DNA from: Pseudoalteromonas xiamenensis
GTDB taxonomy: Bacteria; Pseudomonadota; Gammaproteobacteria; Enterobacterales; Alteromonadaceae
DNA length: 64,000 nt
Direction: 5' to 3'
Assembly (NCBI RefSeq): GCF_030994125.1
Contig: NZ_CP099917.1
Coordinates: forward strand, 1,426,001-1,490,000
Below the pieces are notes generated by a model, which was not told where the DNA came from, did no database searches, and saw nothing but the letters and a program-made list of their open reading frames with translations. Positions 7,964 through 16,992 of the stretch are shown one piece after another; the first letter of the stretch is position 1; every line of letters starts with the position of its first letter. The position numbers were made by a program, and so were the translations under genes.

Positions 7964-9802
7964 ATGCGTAAACTCACCTTTCTCGCTGCAGCAGTTAGCG
8001 CAGCGCTATTAGCGGGCTGTCAAACGACGAGCGAGTCAACAGCGAAAGCTCCAACCGTTTCGAATACACAACAAGTTGTTCAAAGTGAAGTAGAAAAGGC
8101 CAATGCGCTTTTTGAAGAGTCGTTTATGCGCAGCGTAATGCGTAGCCCAATTTACCAAACTTACATGGGCATTAAACAAGACTATGACAAATGGGACGAC
8201 GACACTGAAGCGCGTCGTTTAGAAGACTTAGAGCTGAACAAGAAAGATCTTGTTGCACTTTTAGCAATCGATCGCAGCAAATTAGACGCTCAAACACAAG
8301 TCAGTTACGACTTGTTCAAGCAAAACCTAGAAGAAGAAATTGACGACTTCAAATGGCGTTTTCACGGTTACCCAGTCAATCAAATGTATGGCACGCACTC
8401 AAGTGTACCTGCATTTCTTATTAACCAGCACCAAATCAGTGACGTAAAAGATGCTGAAGCGTATATCGCTCGTCTTAATGGTATTCCAACCGTATTCGAT
8501 CAACTCATTGACGACTTAGAAACGCGCGCAAATAAAGGCATTATCGCACCAAAATTTGTTTTTCCACACGTAGTGGAATCAAGCAAAAACATCATCAAAG
8601 GTGCTCCGTTTGAAAAAGGCGAAGATTCAACTTTACTTGCTGATTTCAAACGTAAAGTTAACGCTTTAGAAATTGGTGACGATGAAAAATCAGCGCTAAT
8701 TGCAAAAGCAAATGACGCGCTTAAATCAGCAGTAAAACCAGCGTATTCGAAACTAATTGGTTACGTTCAGCAGCTTGAAAAACGTGCAGACACTCGTGAT
8801 GGTGCATGGAAATTCCCTGATGGTGAAGCGTACTACAACGTTGCTTTAGAGCGCACGACAACAACGAAGCTAACGGCAAAAGAAATCCATGAGATTGGCC
8901 TGTCAGAAGTGAAGCGCATTCACAAAGAAATGACGGCAATCAAAGATAAAGTTGGCTTCAAAGGTGACTTGAAAGCATTCATGGAATTCATGAAGACGGA
9001 CAAGCAATTCTACTTGCCTGACACTGAAGAAGGTAAAGCGAAATATTTAGCAGATGCGACGGCGATTATCGACAACATGAAATCACGTCTAGATGAGCTA
9101 TTCATTGTTAAGCCTAAAGCTGACTTGCTAGTAAAACGCGTAGAAGCGTTCCGCGAGAAAGCAGCAGGTAAAGCTTTCTATGAGCAACCAGCACCAGATG
9201 GCTCACGTCCTGGTATCTATTATGCAAACTTGTACGCTATGGATGCAATGCCAACGTATCAAATGGAAGCATTGGCTTACCATGAAGGTATTCCGGGCCA
9301 CCACATGCAAATCGCGATTGCTCAAGAGTTAGATAACATGCCTAAGTTCCGTAAGTTTGGTGGCTACACAGCTTACATCGAAGGTTGGGGTTTATATTCT
9401 GAGCTAGTACCAAAAGAAATGGGTCTGTACGCTGATCCGTATTCAGATTTTGGTCGCCTTTCAATGGAATTATGGCGTGCATGTCGCCTAGTTGTTGATA
9501 CTGGTATTCACGCAATGAAATGGACGCGTGAACAAGGCATTGATTTCTACGTAAACAATACACCTAATGCAAAATCTGATGCTGTGAAAATGGTTGAGCG
9601 CCACATTGTAATGCCATCACAAGCAACGGCGTACAAAATTGGCATGCTTAAGATCCTAGAGCTTCGTGAAGCAGCGAAAAAAGAACTTGGCAGCAAGTTT
9701 GATATTCGTGAATTCCATGACGTAGTACTTAAAAATGGTCCAGTGCCATTGAACGTACTTGAAAACTTCGTGAATGAATGGGTTGCAAAAAAGAAAGCTT
9801 AA
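7964..9802 (+). CDS. DUF885 family lipoprotein, putative zinc metallopeptidase
   Basis: A lipoprotein signal MRKLTFLAAAVSAALLAGC places the lipidated Cys at residue 19 when the start is the ATG at 7964, preceded by AAGGG. An in-frame ATG at 7928 would put 12 charged residues before the signal, so I reject it. The product is 612 aa, matching DUF885 proteins. The conserved motif AYHEGIPGHHMQ (about residue 440) resembles a zinc-metallopeptidase HExxH arrangement, and YIEGWGLYSE downstream probably gives the third ligand. It is probably an envelope-anchored peptidase of unknown substrate. A strong hairpin terminator follows. Confidence 0.88.
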   Translation: MRKLTFLAAAVSAALLAGCQTTSESTAKAPTVSNTQQVVQSEVEKANALFEESFMRSVMRSPIYQTYMGIKQDYDKWDDDTEARRLEDLELNKKDLVALLAIDRSKLDAQTQVSYDLFKQNLEEEIDDFKWRFHGYPVNQMYGTHSSVPAFLINQHQISDVKDAEAYIARLNGIPTVFDQLIDDLETRANKGIIAPKFVFPHVVESSKNIIKGAPFEKGEDSTLLADFKRKVNALEIGDDEKSALIAKANDALKSAVKPAYSKLIGYVQQLEKRADTRDGAWKFPDGEAYYNVALERTTTTKLTAKEIHEIGLSEVKRIHKEMTAIKDKVGFKGDLKAFMEFMKTDKQFYLPDTEEGKAKYLADATAIIDNMKSRLDELFIVKPKADLLVKRVEAFREKAAGKAFYEQPAPDGSRPGIYYANLYAMDAMPTYQMEALAYHEGIPGHHMQIAIAQELDNMPKFRKFGGYTAYIEGWGLYSELVPKEMGLYADPYSDFGRLSMELWRACRLVVDTGIHAMKWTREQGIDFYVNNTPNAKSDAVKMVERHIVMPSQATAYKIGMLKILELREAAKKELGSKFDIREFHDVVLKNGPVPLNVLENFVNEWVAKKKA

Positions 9803-9827
9803 TTCAACATCTTGAATTATGGTAAAG

Positions 9828-9858
9828 CAAAACCGCGGTCATGACCGCGGTTTTTGTT
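9828..9858 (+). terminator. Bidirectional rho-independent terminator
   Basis: A perfect 8-bp GC-rich stem ACCGCGGT/ACCGCGGT, extended by flanking A and T residues, is followed by TTTTTGTTTTT. It ends the hemW/DUF885 transcript and may also stop the convergent histidine kinase transcript. Confidence 0.9.
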
Positions 9859-9888
9859 TTTAATCGTCATGGCAAGCCTACCGAGTAC

Positions 9889-11640
9889 TCAGTCCTTCAG
9901 TTTAAACGTCGTGTTTGGAAGAATAATGTGAATACAGACACCACCTTGTGGCAGGCTTTGCATTTTGATTTCACCTTCTAATTTTTGAGTGACTAAGTTG
10001 TAGGTAACACTCAGTCCGAGCCCTGTTCCACCTTGGTTTCGTTTGCTCGTGACAAACGGTTCAAATACCAAAGGCAGCAAATCTTTACTTATTCCGAGCC
10101 CGTCATCTTTACAATACAGATGAATGTAATCATTGACTACCTTAGCACTGAGCGTAATCGCTAAAGGTTTTCCTTCTATTTTCGCGTGTTTAATGCAGTT
10201 GTTAATGGTGTAACGAAATATTTGGTTGAACGCGGAAGGATAGCTAAACAAGTAAAGATTATCAGGAATTTCAAGCGTAACCACATACTCGGGTTCAACA
10301 AGTTCACTTTCATAGCAATCGAGCACCCCTCTTAATAGACTTTTGAGGCTAAATTCAGATTTGCAGTCTTGTCGCTGATGAACTGCAACCTCTTTAAAAT
10401 CGTCAATTAAATTCGCGGTTTTCATCAAATTGTTTTCAAGCAACGTCATTGCTGCTTCAGCTTCACTGATCAGCTCGCTCAGTGTGTGCTTTTTCAACTT
10501 TCCGCTGTCGAAGTCCTCTCGCAACGATTCCATTTTGCTTTTTAAATGTGAGTGGCTGGTAATTGCAATGCCAAGTGGAGTATTTAACTCATGAGCAAAG
10601 CCACTGACCATATTACCCAGTCCTGCCATTTTCGCTTCTTCGATCAAACGCTGTTGGGCAGCGCTGAGACGCGACAACAAGGTTTCAATGAATTCAAGCA
10701 ATTCATCTAATTGATGCGCGATTTGTGCGATTTCATCGTTCCCTTTACTATCAATTCTAAGTGAAAAATCTTCATTTTTTGTCACGTTAAACAGCGTTTT
10801 ATTAATGGCTAAAATATCATTAGAGATACGTCCATTGAGGTAATTGAGTAAGGCGTAATTTGCGGTCGTTATCACCACCATCAGCAGTAATACCCACCAA
10901 ATTAAGCGCTCAGTTTCTTGTTGTGAGTGTTGGATAAGTACTTCAGATAAGGCCGAGAGTTGCAGACGCATGGCTTGCTGGGCCAATTTACTTTCACCTC
11001 GAAGCCCTTGGTTTGGCGTGAGTCCCTGCTTTTGTAAAATCTCTACGTAGGTATCAAAATTTTGTCTATACGTTGTTAGCAGTGGTTGTAGAGTCTCTTT
11101 AGATTGCCCAAGTTGACTGACGTAAGTACTCGTTTCCTCCATCAACTTTTCATGCATTTGCAAATACACCGAGTCGAACCGCAACAGAAAGTCTTTTTCC
11201 CGACGACGTAACTCCAAAATTAACGTTGTAAGGTGTAAATCGTTGCTATTTTCGCTTTCTCGTTGAAGTGCATGTGCCGCTGCCCGAAATCGACCATAAC
11301 GACCACTTTGCTGATCAAATCCCACCAACGCCTGTAATGACACCATTTGCTCATACACCATTGCAAATTCATGCACACTTTTATCAAGCGCTTGAAGGCG
11401 TTCAAATAGGTGTGGTATCGATTCTATTTCACTGAGTAAGCTCTTTTGTTGAAGTGAATAAGCCCCGACTAACGGTTTAATCTCTGCCACACTACCATGT
11501 AGTGCTCTGTCAGTGATAAAGGCAGCTTCTTGGTCTACAAGTTGATTGATGCTGTTTTGCAGCATATCCATTTTTCTCGTCATCGTCGCATTTTTAGCCA
11601 TCTGCTCGTAAATTAAAACGCAACCGACCGAGATAACCAA
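9889..11640 (-). CDS. Orphan membrane sensor histidine kinase
   Basis: The layout is an N-terminal membrane segment, a helical periplasmic region of about 220 aa, a second TM (LIWWVLLLMVVITTANYAL), HAMP, a His-box region (FAHELNTPLGI, phosphoacceptor His), then HATPase_c with the N box (INNCIKHAK), DDGLGIS and GGTGLGLS. No response regulator is adjacent. The TTG at 11640 leaves the first TM truncated. The frame is open further upstream with no ATG, GTG or TTG, but an ATT at 11686-11688, behind a GGAG-containing stretch, would give MKTVFNFFKSAALAGILVIS, a complete first helix. The start is therefore uncertain. The signal sensed is unknown. Confidence 0.88.
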   Translation of the reverse strand: MVISVGCVLIYEQMAKNATMTRKMDMLQNSINQLVDQEAAFITDRALHGSVAEIKPLVGAYSLQQKSLLSEIESIPHLFERLQALDKSVHEFAMVYEQMVSLQALVGFDQQSGRYGRFRAAAHALQRESENSNDLHLTTLILELRRREKDFLLRFDSVYLQMHEKLMEETSTYVSQLGQSKETLQPLLTTYRQNFDTYVEILQKQGLTPNQGLRGESKLAQQAMRLQLSALSEVLIQHSQQETERLIWWVLLLMVVITTANYALLNYLNGRISNDILAINKTLFNVTKNEDFSLRIDSKGNDEIAQIAHQLDELLEFIETLLSRLSAAQQRLIEEAKMAGLGNMVSGFAHELNTPLGIAITSHSHLKSKMESLREDFDSGKLKKHTLSELISEAEAAMTLLENNLMKTANLIDDFKEVAVHQRQDCKSEFSLKSLLRGVLDCYESELVEPEYVVTLEIPDNLYLFSYPSAFNQIFRYTINNCIKHAKIEGKPLAITLSAKVVNDYIHLYCKDDGLGISKDLLPLVFEPFVTSKRNQGGTGLGLSVTYNLVTQKLEGEIKMQSLPQGGVCIHIILPNTTFKLKD

Positions 11641-11753
11641 AATTCCTGCGAGTGCCGCTGATTTAAAAAAATTAAAGACTGTTTTAATTTCACACCCAAC
11701 TCCTATCTTCCCACAATAAGCGTAGCTGAGCCTGACTGTTTCTCCATTCTAAA

Positions 11754-11778
11754 CAAAAAAAGGCTGCAAACGCAGCCT
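11754..11778 (-). terminator. Terminator downstream of the CpxP/Spy-like gene
   Basis: On the minus strand AGGCTGC/GCAGCCT, a 7-bp stem with a 4-nt loop, is followed by a run of T residues (A run at 11754-11761 on the plus strand). It lies 25 bp beyond the cpxP-like stop. Confidence 0.85.
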
Positions 11779-11802
11779 CTCTATTCTCTAAACTTCAATA
11801 GC

Positions 11803-12252
11803 TTAGCCTTCGTGTCGATGGCCTTTTTGACGTTTTTCAGCACGCATTTTGCGAAGTTCTTGCAGTTTATCTCTCTGCTCTTGCGTTAAAACTTGTAACA
11901 CCTGATGGCGTGCTTTTAGCTGCTGAATATGCATCTCTAAACGCTCAGATTGCTCACCTTCCAAAATAGCCCGAGCTTTCGCTTCATCGAATGTTGGGCT
12001 ACTCATCAATGCTTTAAATTGCTCAGCATGAACACGGCGGTCGCCGCCCAATGAATCTCTTACTGTTTTATTGTCTTCAAAAATCTTTTTGATTTGCGCT
12101 TTTTGTTCGTCGCTTAGGCCCAATTTCTCAGCCAAGCGTGGTTGTAACAAGAACGCATCCGGTCCGCCACGTTCCGGCTTTGCCACTGCACCTTGTGCCA
12201 TCGTTAAACCAACACCCATTAAAACAGCCAACATCACTTTCTTTGCATTCAT
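11803..12252 (-). CDS. cpxP: Periplasmic Spy/CpxP-family protein
   Basis: This is a 149-aa exported protein with a signal peptide (cleavage after about residue 24, GAVAK). It has two LTxxQ-type motifs, LSDEQKAQIKKI and LTQEQRDKLQEL, typical of the Spy/CpxP helical chaperone family, and a basic His-rich tail. CpxP dampens CpxA signalling and captures misfolded periplasmic proteins. Divergent placement from cpxR, with a CpxR operator between, supports CpxP rather than Spy. The symbol is by context, since sequence alone does not separate the two. Confidence 0.82.
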   Translation of the reverse strand: MNAKKVMLAVLMGVGLTMAQGAVAKPERGGPDAFLLQPRLAEKLGLSDEQKAQIKKIFEDNKTVRDSLGGDRRVHAEQFKALMSSPTFDEAKARAILEGEQSERLEMHIQQLKARHQVLQVLTQEQRDKLQELRKMRAEKRQKGHRHEG

Positions 12253-12302
12253 CTCAACTCACCTTCTGTGTTTGTGTTGTGTTTAAGCTTACCAAGTCAC
12301 TC

Positions 12303-12338
12303 GCAAAGTAGCGCAAAGCAATGTAAAGACTGTGTAAA
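12303..12338. promoter_or_regulatory. Tandem CpxR-binding repeats between cpxP and cpxR
   Basis: GCAAA at 12303 and 12313 and GTAAA at 12323 and 12334 form four repeats at 10-11 bp spacing. The last two match the CpxR consensus GTAAA-N(4-8)-GTAAA with a 6-bp spacer. They lie in the 150-bp divergent region, so phosphorylated CpxR probably controls both the chaperone and its own operon. Confidence 0.8.
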
Positions 12339-12402
12339 GTTATGCCATTTTGCTGTCAACGAGGTAAACTGCTGCCAATCAAGACTCCTTTAGGATGACC
12401 GT

Positions 12403-13095
12403 ATGGCTTCACTTTTACTTATCGATGACGACATAGAACTGACTGAATTATTGAGTGAATATTTGACTCAACAAGGTTTCAATGTATCCGTTTGTAATAA
12501 TGGAAAAGAAGGCTTACACGTAGCCAAAAAGGAACCGTTTGATGTCATTTTGCTGGACGTCATGCTCCCTGAAATGGACGGGTTTGAAGTACTCAAAGCG
12601 TTACGCACTCACATTTTAACCCCAGTTATTATGCTCACCGCTAAAGGCGATGATTTTGATCGGATCTTTGGTCTTGAATTAGGTGCCGACGACTACATAC
12701 CAAAACCCTTTAATCATCGAGAGCTCGTTGCTCGCATCCGTGCTATTACGCGCAGGGTGGAGTTCTGTCAGCAACCAAGTACGTTAAATCCAAAGCTGCA
12801 AGTCAGCCACCTCTGCATGGATTTAATGTCGCGCAGTGTCCTTTGCCATGATAATCAAATCATCGTTACAGGCACGGAGTTTGAGATCCTTCACATGTTG
12901 TTGCAAAAACCAGGTCAAATTATCAGTAAACAAGATATCTCGGTTCATGTACTAGGTCGACGCTTAGCGCCTTTTGACCGCTCTATTGATATGCATGTCA
13001 GTAATTTAAGGAAGAAAATTCAAACGGGTACTCATAACCCCATTCAAACAGTTCGTGGTATTGGCTATGTTTTAACGTTGGGTGATGATGCGTAA
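12403..13095 (+). CDS. cpxR: Envelope-stress response regulator CpxR
   Basis: This is a 230-aa OmpR-family response regulator. The receiver domain has the acidic pocket (LLIDDD), phosphoacceptor Asp in VILLDVMLPEMDG (about residue 51), the Thr in MLTAKGDDFD and Lys in YIPKPFN. The C-terminal winged helix contains LLQKPGQIISKQDIS and IDMHVSNLRKKI. The wording GLELGADDYIPKPFNHRELVARI is typical of CpxR. It overlaps cpxA by 11 nt, so the pair is translationally coupled. The upstream GTAAA repeats suggest autoregulation. Confidence 0.95.
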   Translation: MASLLLIDDDIELTELLSEYLTQQGFNVSVCNNGKEGLHVAKKEPFDVILLDVMLPEMDGFEVLKALRTHILTPVIMLTAKGDDFDRIFGLELGADDYIPKPFNHRELVARIRAITRRVEFCQQPSTLNPKLQVSHLCMDLMSRSVLCHDNQIIVTGTEFEILHMLLQKPGQIISKQDISVHVLGRRLAPFDRSIDMHVSNLRKKIQTGTHNPIQTVRGIGYVLTLGDDA

Positions 13096-14467
13096 CTTAT
13101 CCTTACAAGTATTTTTATGGTTTTGGCTGACCATTTTATCAATGGTCCTTTTGATTGCGGCCTTCGGCACACTCCATTCCGATGAACTTCGCACTCGCCC
13201 TCTTCCACCTCACATAATTGATAACTTAGTACACTTGGCTAAAAATCTGGAACGTAAGGCTAATGGTTCACAAGAGAAGCTAGCTAAATTACTAGAAACC
13301 ACATCCTACGCGAAACATCGTTGGTTGTACTTGAGTCATCCTGATATTGATAAAAGCCTGAGCTCTCGTCCAAATAATCAACGGCTTGATTTGTCTCAGC
13401 TCTACTACGATACACCTGCAGAGCCAATTTTATATGTCACTGAACGTTTTAGCGCACAAGGCCCTGCCATCATTCGTGTTGGCGACACGACATATCAGTT
13501 ATATCAAATCATGCCTCATCGGGAGCCTCCGTTTTGGATCCGAATGCGGATTATGCCGTGGTGGGAGAAATTAATTGCTATCTTGTTGCCAAGCGTGCTG
13601 TTTAGTTGGTGGTTTAGTTTACGCTTAACAAAACCTATCCAAGTCCTGACGGTAGCAGCGAAAGAATTTGCCCGAGGAAAGCTTTCCGCTCGAGTACGGC
13701 ACAAGTCTCGCCCTCAATTTGAACTTGCGCAGCTCAGCAACGAATTCAATGACATGGCACAGCGCATCGAAGACAGTATGACTACTCAAAAGCGGCTGCT
13801 AGGCGACGTCTCTCACGAACTTCGTTCGCCGCTGACGCGCTTACTATTAGCGTGTGGCTTACTTGAATCAGGCCTAAATGAGCAGCAAACAAAATATTTA
13901 CAGCGCATCGTTAAAGAAGCAAACAGTTTGGAAGAAATGCTGCAAAATGTACTGACCTTATCGAGACTGGAAGGGCAAAATCAAATGCTCGATTTTTCGG
14001 TGCAAAGCCTGCATAGTGTATTGAATGATGTCTTAGCTGATGCCAGCTTTGAGGCGCAATCCGCTAACAAAACGTTTTCCGTGAACTGTCCAAAAACACT
14101 TGAGGTAGAATGCGATTCTATTTTATTTAGCAGCGCAATTGAAAATATCATTCGCAACGCAATAAAGTACGCCAATCATCAAATTGAATTTACCGCTATC
14201 ACACAAAATGAGAATTTGGTTATCATGGTCACAGATGATGGACCGGGAGCAAGCGAAAAGGTATTACAAAAACTCTGCGAGCCATTCTATCGTACCTCGG
14301 AGTCTCGGAGTCGTGACAGTGGTGGCATTGGTCTTGGACTTGCTATTGCGCATCGTGCGGTGTTAGCCCACAAAGGTGAATTAGTATTATCTCAAGCAAA
14401 TCCTCATGGTCTTACAGCAACGATTACCATACCTTTGAATTCACACTACATCGATAAAACAACTTAG
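13085..14467 (+). CDS. cpxA: Envelope-stress sensor histidine kinase CpxA
   Basis: This sensor kinase is about 460 aa. TM1 (VFLWFWLTILSMVLLIAAF) is near the N-terminus, a periplasmic domain follows to about residue 160, then TM2 (LIAILLPSVLFSWWFSLRL), HAMP beginning TKPIQVL, HisKA with GDVSHELRSPLTRL (phosphoacceptor His), and HATPase_c with NIIRNAIKYA, DDGPGA and GGIGLGLA. Three consecutive start candidates exist (GTG 13082, ATG 13085, ATG 13088). All overlap the cpxR stop, and I use the first ATG. The lysophospholipase gene follows after five nucleotides, so it belongs to the same operon. Confidence 0.94.
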   Translation: MMRNLSLQVFLWFWLTILSMVLLIAAFGTLHSDELRTRPLPPHIIDNLVHLAKNLERKANGSQEKLAKLLETTSYAKHRWLYLSHPDIDKSLSSRPNNQRLDLSQLYYDTPAEPILYVTERFSAQGPAIIRVGDTTYQLYQIMPHREPPFWIRMRIMPWWEKLIAILLPSVLFSWWFSLRLTKPIQVLTVAAKEFARGKLSARVRHKSRPQFELAQLSNEFNDMAQRIEDSMTTQKRLLGDVSHELRSPLTRLLLACGLLESGLNEQQTKYLQRIVKEANSLEEMLQNVLTLSRLEGQNQMLDFSVQSLHSVLNDVLADASFEAQSANKTFSVNCPKTLEVECDSILFSSAIENIIRNAIKYANHQIEFTAITQNENLVIMVTDDGPGASEKVLQKLCEPFYRTSESRSRDSGGIGLGLAIAHRAVLAHKGELVLSQANPHGLTATITIPLNSHYIDKTT

Positions 14468-14472
14468 CATTT

Positions 14473-15444
14473 ATGACGACTCCTTTTCTTAGCACAGAAG
14501 CCGCGTTAACGCAGAATACACCGCTGATTGCCTCATTTTGGAATTCAATGCAAAAGGGCACTATTCCCGTTAAAAACGGCTTACATTGTTTTTACGCCTA
14601 TGCCATCCCCCAGCATGCCAAACACGCAGTGTTTGTTTGCCAAGGACGTATTGAGGCTGCACATAAATACCAAGAGTTGCTTTGGGAGTTGTACCAAAAT
14701 GGGTATGCGGTATTTACGCTAGACCATTTAGGACAGGGAAGCTCAAGTCGATTATCTCAAGACCCGCACCTTGGCTACATTGACGACTTTCAAGACTATG
14801 TAGATTGCCTCGCTCAATTTTTCGCACATGAGGCGATGCTGCCTTTTAAAGACAACATTATAATGCTCGCACATTCGATGGGCGGAGCTATTGCGAGCCT
14901 ATTTTTAGCACAATACCCAAAACACTGTAAGGCTGCCTTTCTATCCGCGCCAATGTTTGCAATACACACCCATGGTAAACCCATGTGGCTAGTCAAGTAT
15001 CTCGCTATAGCCATGTGCAAGCTTGGCCTTGCCAAATCATACGCTTTAGGTCAAGGCCCCTATTCTCCTATTACATTTGAGCAAAACGAGTTGTCGCACA
15101 GCCAAATACGCTACGAAAATTTCCGTGCGCTCTATCACGAACAACCTCAATTGCAACTTGGTGGCATTAGCTACGGTTGGTTATCCGCCGCGCTCGAGGC
15201 GATGAATAAGATTGCTCGTTTAACGCTAACCTTGCCCATCGACATCATCAGCGCTCAAGAAGATTCCATCGTAAACAGCGCGAGTCATACAAGTATCGCG
15301 GCTCGTTGGCCAAATGCGAGCGTTCATTCAATGCCAAACGCGAAGCACGAACTGCTCTTTGAGCAAGATGCAATTCGCGTTGAGGTTATGACCCAATTCT
15401 ATTCGTTTGCTGCGACGGTATGTTCTGCAGAAACAGGATCTTGA
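14473..15444 (+). CDS. pldB: PldB-like lysophospholipase (alpha/beta hydrolase)
   Basis: This is a 323-aa hydrolase related to lysophospholipase L2. VCQGRIEAAHKYQEL is the PldB-type segment. The nucleophile elbow is AHSMGGA (Ser about residue 139), and the distal Asp/His region is SAQEDSIVNS...PNAKHELLFE. No signal peptide is obvious, so it probably acts at the inner membrane face on lysophospholipids. Five nucleotides separate it from cpxA, linking lipid repair to the Cpx response. Its last 46 nt overlap the convergent fieF gene. Confidence 0.85.
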   Translation: MTTPFLSTEAALTQNTPLIASFWNSMQKGTIPVKNGLHCFYAYAIPQHAKHAVFVCQGRIEAAHKYQELLWELYQNGYAVFTLDHLGQGSSSRLSQDPHLGYIDDFQDYVDCLAQFFAHEAMLPFKDNIIMLAHSMGGAIASLFLAQYPKHCKAAFLSAPMFAIHTHGKPMWLVKYLAIAMCKLGLAKSYALGQGPYSPITFEQNELSHSQIRYENFRALYHEQPQLQLGGISYGWLSAALEAMNKIARLTLTLPIDIISAQEDSIVNSASHTSIAARWPNASVHSMPNAKHELLFEQDAIRVEVMTQFYSFAATVCSAETGS

Positions 15445-16307
15445 TGGATGAGTACGTCCATTTCATCAGGGAATGCCGCTTCAATGGCACGCATTACATC
15501 TACGGCGATTTGATGTGCATGCCAAAGCGGTAAATCTTTAGGTAACTCAAGATGGAGCTGGATAAACTTCATTTTTCCACTTTGCCGAGTTCTTAGGTCG
15601 TGTACACCAAATACTTGCTCATGCTCTGTTGCGATGCGCAAGATAGCCTCTTTTTCATCGTCTGGTAATTCTTTATCCATTAAATGATCTGCACTTTCTT
15701 TAGCTATCTCAAATCCGTTATACAACAGATAACACGATACCAATGCCGCAAAAATAGGATCTGCAATCATGTATCCCATGTCGCTTAGAATAATCGCAGC
15801 CAATACAGCTAAGTTCAGCAAAATATCACCTTTGTAATGAACTGAATCGGCTTTAATTGCAATCGATTTAGTGTGCTTAACAACATAATATTGCACTGCA
15901 ACTAAAGCTAAGGTACAAACAATGGCAAAAAGGCTGACAATAATAGCCGTTTGTGAATGTTTGAGAGCTACAGGGTTTAAGCCACGTTCAAAAGCATGGA
16001 ATGCCAGCAAACAGGCACTTCCCGCAATAAAGGCCGCTTGTCCAAGTCCAGCAAGCGCTTCTGCTTTTCCATGCCCAAATCGATGATCGTCGTCCGCAGG
16101 CCGAAGCGCATATCCTAAAATCATAAAACTCATGAGTGATGCACTGATATCGAGTAGCGAGTCCGTTAAGCTGCCAAGCATTGCTGCGCTGCCGGAACTC
16201 ACCCAAGCCCAGATTTTTGTTAAGATCATCAAGCTTACCAAACTCATGGTTGCGTAGCCTGCAAGACGCACTAAACGTCGATATTCATTACTCATTCCGC
16301 TTCTCAT
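15399..16307 (-). CDS. fieF: Cation diffusion facilitator FieF (iron/zinc efflux)
   Basis: This is a 302-aa CDF antiporter exporting divalent metals (Fe, Zn) in exchange for protons. Six TM segments occupy residues 10-210, with metal-site residues in TM2 (DSLLDISAS) and TM5 (HYKGDILLNL), and the linker HRFGHGKAEALAGL is typical. The cytoplasmic C-terminal domain has the HDLRTRQSGKMKFIQLHLELP motif. fieF beside cpx genes is also the E. coli arrangement. Its 3' end overlaps pldB by 46 nt in a tail-to-tail manner. Confidence 0.95.
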   Translation of the reverse strand: MRSGMSNEYRRLVRLAGYATMSLVSLMILTKIWAWVSSGSAAMLGSLTDSLLDISASLMSFMILGYALRPADDDHRFGHGKAEALAGLGQAAFIAGSACLLAFHAFERGLNPVALKHSQTAIIVSLFAIVCTLALVAVQYYVVKHTKSIAIKADSVHYKGDILLNLAVLAAIILSDMGYMIADPIFAALVSCYLLYNGFEIAKESADHLMDKELPDDEKEAILRIATEHEQVFGVHDLRTRQSGKMKFIQLHLELPKDLPLWHAHQIAVDVMRAIEAAFPDEMDVLIHQDPVSAEHTVAANE

Positions 16308-16446
16308 TTTTGCTCTTTCACGCTCTAGTGTAAAAGTTCATACTCCAAATGACTAGCGTGGACGATAGGATAGTAACACAACGCAAACCTATTAAGCTGA
16401 AAAGGGATTCGGTATACTGCGAGCTGCAACAGATTTGGGGTTATCC

Positions 16447-16911
16447 ATGTTAGATATCGTTCTCTATGAGCCAGAGATCCCGCCAAATACGGGAAATATA
16501 ATTCGTTTATGTGCCAACACTGGTTATGCACTTCACCTGATTGAACCACTTGGTTTTGAATGGGATGACAAACGTGTACGCCGAGCAGGTCTTGATTACC
16601 ATGAATTTACGGATGTGCAACGTCATGCTTGTTTAGAAGACTACTTGGCAGCTCGCCAGCCCGAACGTATTTTTGCCTGTACAACAAAGGGGAAGCGTTT
16701 CCACCACGAGCCAGATTATCAAGCGGGGGATTGTTTACTCTTCGGTCCTGAATCTCGAGGTTTACCAGAAGACTTAATTTTCTCATTACCCGAGGAACAC
16801 CGCGTACGCATTCCAATGTGTCCGAATAGCCGCAGCATGAATCTGTCCAATGCGGTCGCCGTGTTTGTTTACGAATCTTGGCGACAATTGGGTTTTCCAA
16901 ACGCGCAATAA
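16447..16911 (+). CDS. trmL: tRNA (cytidine/uridine-2'-O-)-methyltransferase TrmL
   Basis: This is a 154-aa SPOUT-family methyltransferase that 2'-O-methylates position 34 of tRNA-Leu isoacceptors, including the CAA type encoded at 55.2 kb in this window. The knot motifs are visible: [17 protein letters not shown] at the N-terminus, [11 protein letters not shown] (about residue 100) and [22 protein letters not shown] at the C-terminus. The ATG at 16447 begins [14 protein letters not shown]; an in-frame TTG 12 nt upstream is unlikely. A terminator follows. Confidence 0.96.
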   Translation: MLDIVLYEPEIPPNTGNIIRLCANTGYALHLIEPLGFEWDDKRVRRAGLDYHEFTDVQRHACLEDYLAARQPERIFACTTKGKRFHHEPDYQAGDCLLFGPESRGLPEDLIFSLPEEHRVRIPMCPNSRSMNLSNAVAVFVYESWRQLGFPNAQ

Positions 16912-16936
16912 ATTTTTACAGTTTCTATTTTGTAAA

Positions 16937-16963
16937 AAAGCCTAGCATTGACTAGGCTTTATT
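16937..16963 (+). terminator. Terminator after trmL
   Basis: The stem AAAGCCTAG/CTAGGCTTT (9 bp) with a 6-nt loop is followed by TTATTG. It lies 25 bp after the trmL stop and 30 bp before the next gene. Confidence 0.8.
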
Positions 16964-16992
16964 GTTACCAAGGAAGTTAAACTGGCTAATCT

